The notes under the pieces: generated by a model | The model's database searches: none | The model's input: only the letters and a program-made list of their open reading frames with translations | What the model was told of the DNA's origin: nothing | Shown: positions 60,421 to 64,000 of the stretch, in pieces | Layout of the letters: the number at the start of each line of letters is the position of its first letter | Numbering within the stretch: position 1 is the first letter of the stretch | Program-made: the position numbers and the translations under genes | DNA from: Alphaproteobacteria bacterium | GTDB lineage: Bacteria > Pseudomonadota > Alphaproteobacteria > SMXP01 | Assembly (NCBI GenBank): GCA_028285305.1 | Contig: JANQPV010000052.1 | Location: 1 to 64,000 of the forward strand | DNA length: 64,000 bases | Direction of reading: 5' to 3'

Positions 60421-60508
60421 CTACTCGAACGCACCTGTTTCGAGCTCCTTGACATCGACACCGCGGGAAAAGAATTTCCCTTCACCGAAGAGAACGATTG
60501 TCGATGCA
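60421..60508 (-). pseudogene. Enoyl-CoA hydratase/isomerase fragment
   Basis: The minus-strand frame reads IVLFGEGKFFSRGVDVKEL and then ends at TAG (60421-60423). This is the crotonase oxyanion-hole region (G.G..F..G.D..EL). Nothing else of the gene remains in frame, and a palindrome interrupts it on its upstream side. Confidence 0.5.
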
Positions 60509-60525
60509 AAGTGCATCGACAATCG
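60495..60525. repeat. 14+3+14 perfect palindrome in crotonase debris
   Basis: CGATTGTCGATGCA (60495-60508), AAG, then the exact complement (60512-60525). The repeat duplicates part of the hydratase coding sequence in inverted form. Confidence 0.65.
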
Positions 60526-60646
60526 CCGCTTTAAGCACCATCCGCATTTCGTGCGGCAACGCATTCACCGGCGCGATCGAGGACGCAATGATCGCAATGT
60601 CGTCAACAACGCGGGTATTTGCATGTATGCCAAAGCCCTCTTTTCT

Positions 60647-61843
60647 TCACACAACCTCAAACAAACCCGCGGCGCCCATGCCGCCGCCGACGCACATGGT
60701 GATCACGACGTAGCGAACGCCCCGGCGCTTGCCTTCAATGAGAGCGTGACCGACCATGCGCGCGCCGGACATGCCATAAGGATGACCAATGGCGATGGCG
60801 CCGCCATTGACGTTGAGCTTCTCGTTCGGGATTTCGAGCTTGTCGCGGCTGTAAAGAACCTGACAGGCGAAGGCCTCGTTGAGCTCCCACAGTCCGATGT
60901 CGTCAACGGAAAGCCCATGGGTCTCTAGCAGTTTGGGTACGGCGTAAATGGGACCAATCCCCATTTCATCGGGCTCAAGCCCCGCCACAGCAATGCCGCG
61001 ATAGACGCCAAGGGGATTAAGTCCGCGCCTTTCAGCCTCTTTTGCCTCCATCAAAACGGCAGCGCTCGCCCCGTCGGAAAGCTGGCTCGCATTGCCGGCG
61101 GTGATGAATCTTCCTTCCTTAACTTGCTGGCCGTCTTTAAAAACTGCGGCCAATCCTTGCAGATCTCCAAGAGTCGTATCCGGGCGATTACCTTCATCTT
61201 CGGCAAGCGTCACCCGTTGATCAGAGATTTCGCCGGTTTCCTTGTTCTTTACCTTCATGACGGTCCGGACAGGAACGATTTCTTCGTCAAACTTGCCCGC
61301 CTGTTGGGCGGCGGCCGTACGCTGTTGGGATCGCAGGCCGTAAGCATCCTGGACCTCGCGCGAGACTTGATAACGCTCCGAAACGATCTCCGCCGTCTCC
61401 AACATGGTCATGTAAAGCGCCGGCTTGTTCTCGGTGAGATCAGGATCGGGAACAGCGAACATCTTCTCCGTCTGGTTCATGGAGATTGACTCAACGCCGC
61501 CCCCGATCGTGATCGTCATACCGTCGGCGATGATTTGTTTCGCGGCAATCGCGATCCCCATTAGTCCGGACGCACACTGACGGTCCACAGATTGCCCAGC
61601 AACGCTTTCTGGAAGGCCTGCTCGAATGAGGCTGGTGCGCGCCACATTGAAAAAGCCCGTCCCCTGCTGCAATGCCGACCCCAAGACCACGTCATCGACT
61701 TCATTGGAGCCAACATTGGCTCGCTTTACCGCTGCGGCGATTGCATGGCCCGCCAATGCCGGCGCGGGCGTCGCGTTAAACGCGCCTCTATAGGCCTTAC
61801 CGATAGGCGTCCTTGCGGTTGAAACAATGACAGCTTCTCTCAT
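60647..61843 (-). CDS. Acetyl-CoA acetyltransferase (thiolase)
   Basis: 398 residues from ATG 61843, with GAGGAAAG just upstream. The nucleophile Cys is in [10 protein letters not shown] near residue 90, the second motif is [18 protein letters not shown] with its His, and the third is [13 protein letters not shown]. It condenses or cleaves acyl-CoA in fatty-acid breakdown. It lies ten bases downstream of the SDR gene in one transcription unit. The far end touches island debris, but the gene is intact. Confidence 0.93.
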   Translation of the reverse strand: MREAVIVSTARTPIGKAYRGAFNATPAPALAGHAIAAAVKRANVGSNEVDDVVLGSALQQGTGFFNVARTSLIRAGLPESVAGQSVDRQCASGLMGIAIAAKQIIADGMTITIGGGVESISMNQTEKMFAVPDPDLTENKPALYMTMLETAEIVSERYQVSREVQDAYGLRSQQRTAAAQQAGKFDEEIVPVRTVMKVKNKETGEISDQRVTLAEDEGNRPDTTLGDLQGLAAVFKDGQQVKEGRFITAGNASQLSDGASAAVLMEAKEAERRGLNPLGVYRGIAVAGLEPDEMGIGPIYAVPKLLETHGLSVDDIGLWELNEAFACQVLYSRDKLEIPNEKLNVNGGAIAIGHPYGMSGARMVGHALIEGKRRGVRYVVITMCVGGGMGAAGLFEVV

Positions 61844-61853
61844 TATACTTTCC

Positions 61854-62783
61854 TCATTGCGCCTTACCGGCGAGATCAACCCCGAGGGCCTCTGCTGCCA
61901 ATTTGATGAACTTTTCGGTTTGCTGACCGGCGTTTTCGAGTGGGCTCGCACCCGTGCCCGACGAAATCTCACACCACCGTTCCGCAACGTCATCAACGCT
62001 TGCGTCTGTTCCCAGGAATACCCCTGGCGTCTCTGAAATGATGACTACTGAGAACGCTCCGCATCCGGCGCCCATAATGACCTTAGACGGAGCATCATCA
62101 CTGACCAGATAGAGAACGCCCGGTGCGATCGTTTTCGGATCCATGATGGGAGCGACATGGTCAGGAATCAAACCACTAAGCATTCGCGTCGCGGCCGTGG
62201 GCGCGAGAGTATTGATCCGAATGTCGTATTTCGCGCCTTCTCGATGAAGAACATTCATCAAGCCGACCAAAGCGGCCTTAGCGGCGGCGTAGTTCGACTG
62301 CCCGAAATTTCCAAACAGTCCGCTTGATGACGTAGTCATCAAAATACGACCGAATTTTTGATCTCGCATCGTCTCCCAGACTGCCTTTGTACAATTGACG
62401 GCCCCGAAGAGATGAACATTCACAACTTTATCGAAGTCAGAATGCGACATTTTCGAGAACGTCTTGTCACGGAGGATGCCGGCGTTATTGATCAAAATGT
62501 CCACGCGCCCCCACAGCTCTTTCGTCTTGGCAACCATGGACTCAACTTGAGCGTGATCGGTAACGTCGGCCCCATTGGCAATCGCCTCGCCGCCGGCTGA
62601 CCGAATCTCTTCAACGACGCCCATGGCCGCCTTGCCCGACGCCCCAGAGCCATCAACCGAGCCACCAAGATCGTTGACAACAACCTTCGCGCCCCGCGCT
62701 GCAAGGGCAAGACAGTATTCGCGGCCCAGACCGTTTCCGCCGCCCGTTACGATGGCGACGCGGTTCTCAAATATGATGTTCAT
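61854..62783 (-). CDS. Short-chain dehydrogenase (MFE-2-like 3-hydroxyacyl-CoA dehydrogenase)
   Basis: 309 residues. NAD-binding [11 protein letters not shown] sits near residue 12, [11 protein letters not shown] follows at the position diagnostic of peroxisomal multifunctional-enzyme-2-like SDRs, NNAG is in the middle, and the catalytic Ser, Tyr and Lys appear in [18 protein letters not shown]. The start at 62783 follows AGGTCAGG; an in-frame upstream extension looks non-coding. With the thiolase it forms the last steps of beta-oxidation of an acyl-CoA. Confidence 0.88.
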   Translation of the reverse strand: MNIIFENRVAIVTGGGNGLGREYCLALAARGAKVVVNDLGGSVDGSGASGKAAMGVVEEIRSAGGEAIANGADVTDHAQVESMVAKTKELWGRVDILINNAGILRDKTFSKMSHSDFDKVVNVHLFGAVNCTKAVWETMRDQKFGRILMTTSSSGLFGNFGQSNYAAAKAALVGLMNVLHREGAKYDIRINTLAPTAATRMLSGLIPDHVAPIMDPKTIAPGVLYLVSDDAPSKVIMGAGCGAFSVVIISETPGVFLGTDASVDDVAERWCEISSGTGASPLENAGQQTEKFIKLAAEALGVDLAGKAQ

Positions 62784-63081
62784 CAACCTGACCTCTATTG
62801 GCGCCGAGTTCGACACCGCTTCGCCCTTGTCGGTTTGCCCAAGTTCAGAAAAAAGCTCGGCGTCAATGACCGGTTGGACAGAGGACAAAGCAGGCGAAAC
62901 TTCCCTGCAAGAATAGTGACCTCGCCAAGCTCAATGCGCCATGGGATTCGCGCTTGCCGGATTTGGCATATGTGACGAAAGTGGCATCAACCGCCGTGGC
63001 CACTCGTAACCCAAGGCCACGGCTCGTGGGCTCTGAACGCAAAGCAATAGACCAAGCGCCTGCCCCCAATCGACCGCGACG

Positions 63082-64000
63082 TCACCGAACACTGCAATTG
63101 CAAATAATCGAGCTGACTGATGCGCGCAGATGGCTAATTGCCGGCCGCGCCATAGGCGATGGCCTTGACGAGTCCGAAAGAGCGGGAGGGCGGCGCGTTC
63201 GATGGCATTTGTTGGTCATTACGACGACAGCGACTTCATCCTGCGGACTGACAAAAAACGCCGTTCCGTAATATCCGCTCCATCCCCATTGTCCGCGTGC
63301 CGCGAGTTCACCGCGAAGCCCGGGCTCTTCAACAACGTAACCGCCAAGCCCAAAGGCGAGACCATCGGTATTGTAGTTATCCAAAACAAACGTCTCCTTT
63401 GAGACATTTCTTTGCAGCATCAGGCGGACAGACGCAGGAGACAATATACGCGCGCCGTCTAACTCGCCTTCATTCAGGATCATAAGGCAAAAACGCATAT
63501 AATCGGGCACCGTTGAGATTAGGCCGGCTCCTCCCGACATCCATCCAAAAGCTGTTTCATTCAATGCATGCCCGGACGCATCGAATAGTTTTGAGTTGTC
63601 GACGTCGGCCCGGATAAGCGCGCCGCTTTTGTCGACGTCGTAAACTGTAGCGACTCCGCCAAAGTCCGAATGATCAAGGAAAAATTCCGTATTTGACATA
63701 CCAAGGGGCTCAAAAATCCGCCCACGCATGAAGTCTTCAAGCGATTTTCCGGAAACGACTTCGATTACGCGCCCAGCTATATCGGTTGACCAGCTGTAAC
63801 GCCATTTTTCTCCGGGCTGATCGTAAAGCGGCAAGGTTGAAAGCTCACTCACTCTGACAGCAAGGTCACCGGCGCTGTCTGGCCCGTGTTCAAGATAACG
63901 CCTTCCAAGGTCACTTCCGGTATCAAATACGTAGCCAATGCCTGAGGTATGAGTCAGCAGATGGTGAATAGTAATCGGCCTCTCCAAGGGTTCTGTCTCA
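63082..64000 (-). CDS. Serine hydrolase (beta-lactamase family), 5'-partial with C-terminal frameshift
   Basis: Over 300 residues, running off the right edge, so the SxxK motif is outside the window. The fold is recognised by ITIHHLLTHTSGIGY, YSWSTDIAGRVIEVVSGKSL and FGLGGYVVE with GWSGYYGTAFF. The frame remains normal up to VVVMTNK. It then turns into basic low-quality residues, whereas shifting by one base near 63208 gives PPSRSFGLVKAIAYGAAG and a stop at 63134-63136. A missing A in an AAA run explains this. It may be a true mutation or a read error. Confidence 0.8.
   Translation of the reverse strand, partial: ETEPLERPITIHHLLTHTSGIGYVFDTGSDLGRRYLEHGPDSAGDLAVRVSELSTLPLYDQPGEKWRYSWSTDIAGRVIEVVSGKSLEDFMRGRIFEPLGMSNTEFFLDHSDFGGVATVYDVDKSGALIRADVDNSKLFDASGHALNETAFGWMSGGAGLISTVPDYMRFCLMILNEGELDGARILSPASVRLMLQRNVSKETFVLDNYNTDGLAFGLGGYVVEEPGLRGELAARGQWGWSGYYGTAFFVSPQDEVAVVVMTNKCHRTRRPPALSDSSRPSPMARPAISHLRASVSSIICNCSVR

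Noticed and set aside
1-64000. CRISPR arrays
   Set aside because: No set of three or more regularly spaced repeats was seen, and no cas genes occur.

Overview
The window reads as a chromosomal piece of a GC-rich alphaproteobacterium. Pointers are an alphaproteobacterial-type initiator tRNA-Met 3' half used as an attachment site, a siderophore-type TonB receptor beside an AraC regulator, an MFE-2-like SDR paired with a thiolase, and ParDE and MmeI-type genes typical of that class. I cannot name a genus. Roughly three quarters of the window (about 15.1-60.5 kb) is accessory DNA.

Layout. (1) 0.5-14.8 kb: a nutrient-scavenging cluster with an AraC regulator, a DgcN/DUF1611 protein, a lipoprotein amidohydrolase, an S9 peptidase, a DUF819 membrane protein, a TonB receptor, a serine beta-lactamase-fold hydrolase, an erythromycin-esterase-like protein and an amidase. 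It looks built to import and cleave an amide- or peptide-containing compound. (2) 15.1-15.5 kb: HipA and IS481 debris. (3) 15.58-34.31 kb: an 18.7-kb island bounded by direct repeats of the 3' half of initiator tRNA-Met, with its tyrosine integrase at the right end. It carries an unusual five-gene minus-strand operon (split PEP-synthase-like dikinase, NCS1 permease, receiver/class II aldolase fusion, RelA/SpoT-domain protein), three XRE regulators, a LuxR-type ligand-binding protein without an HTH, a Pycsar-like anti-phage module (WYL regulator, cNMP-binding membrane effector, class III cyclase, possible E2-like protein) and a ParDE toxin-antitoxin pair. (4) 34.5-40.9 kb: a restriction-like operon of HTH protein, MmeI-type methyltransferase, helicase and GIY-YIG nuclease, with a 32-codon remnant where a second helicase gene may have been. 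(5) 41.0-46.4 kb: a truncated DUF5131 gene, a candidate small RNA, an AT-rich queuine/queuosine salvage cassette and a short tyrosine recombinase. (6) 46.5-53.0 kb: parts of an integrative mobilisable element (DNA methyltransferase, replication-relaxation protein, TraD/TraG-like ATPase, AlpA regulator) ending in a shredded integrase. (7) 53.3-58.9 kb: a radical SAM, NitT/TauT-type ABC transporter, unknown protein and DUF2971 cluster. (8) 59.1-60.4 kb: an integrase next to a tRNA-Phe 3' fragment. (9) 60.4-64 kb: a return to core-like genes (enoyl-CoA hydratase debris, thiolase, MFE-2-type SDR, serine hydrolase running off the edge).

How the genes may work together. The strongest candidate for an undescribed system is the translationally coupled operon at 15.8-22.5 kb. 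It joins a two-subunit ATP-dependent phosphotransferase of the phenylphosphate-synthase or rifampin-phosphotransferase type with a nucleobase-type permease, a receiver-aldolase fusion and an alarmone-synthetase-like protein. This suggests uptake and phosphorylation of a small molecule tied to nucleotide signalling, or a new defence module. Second candidates are the radical SAM/ABC cluster at 53.3-58.9 kb and the Pycsar-like locus with an E2-like partner. Several truncations coincide with perfect short-spacer palindromes, which suggests fold-back rearrangement during island decay.
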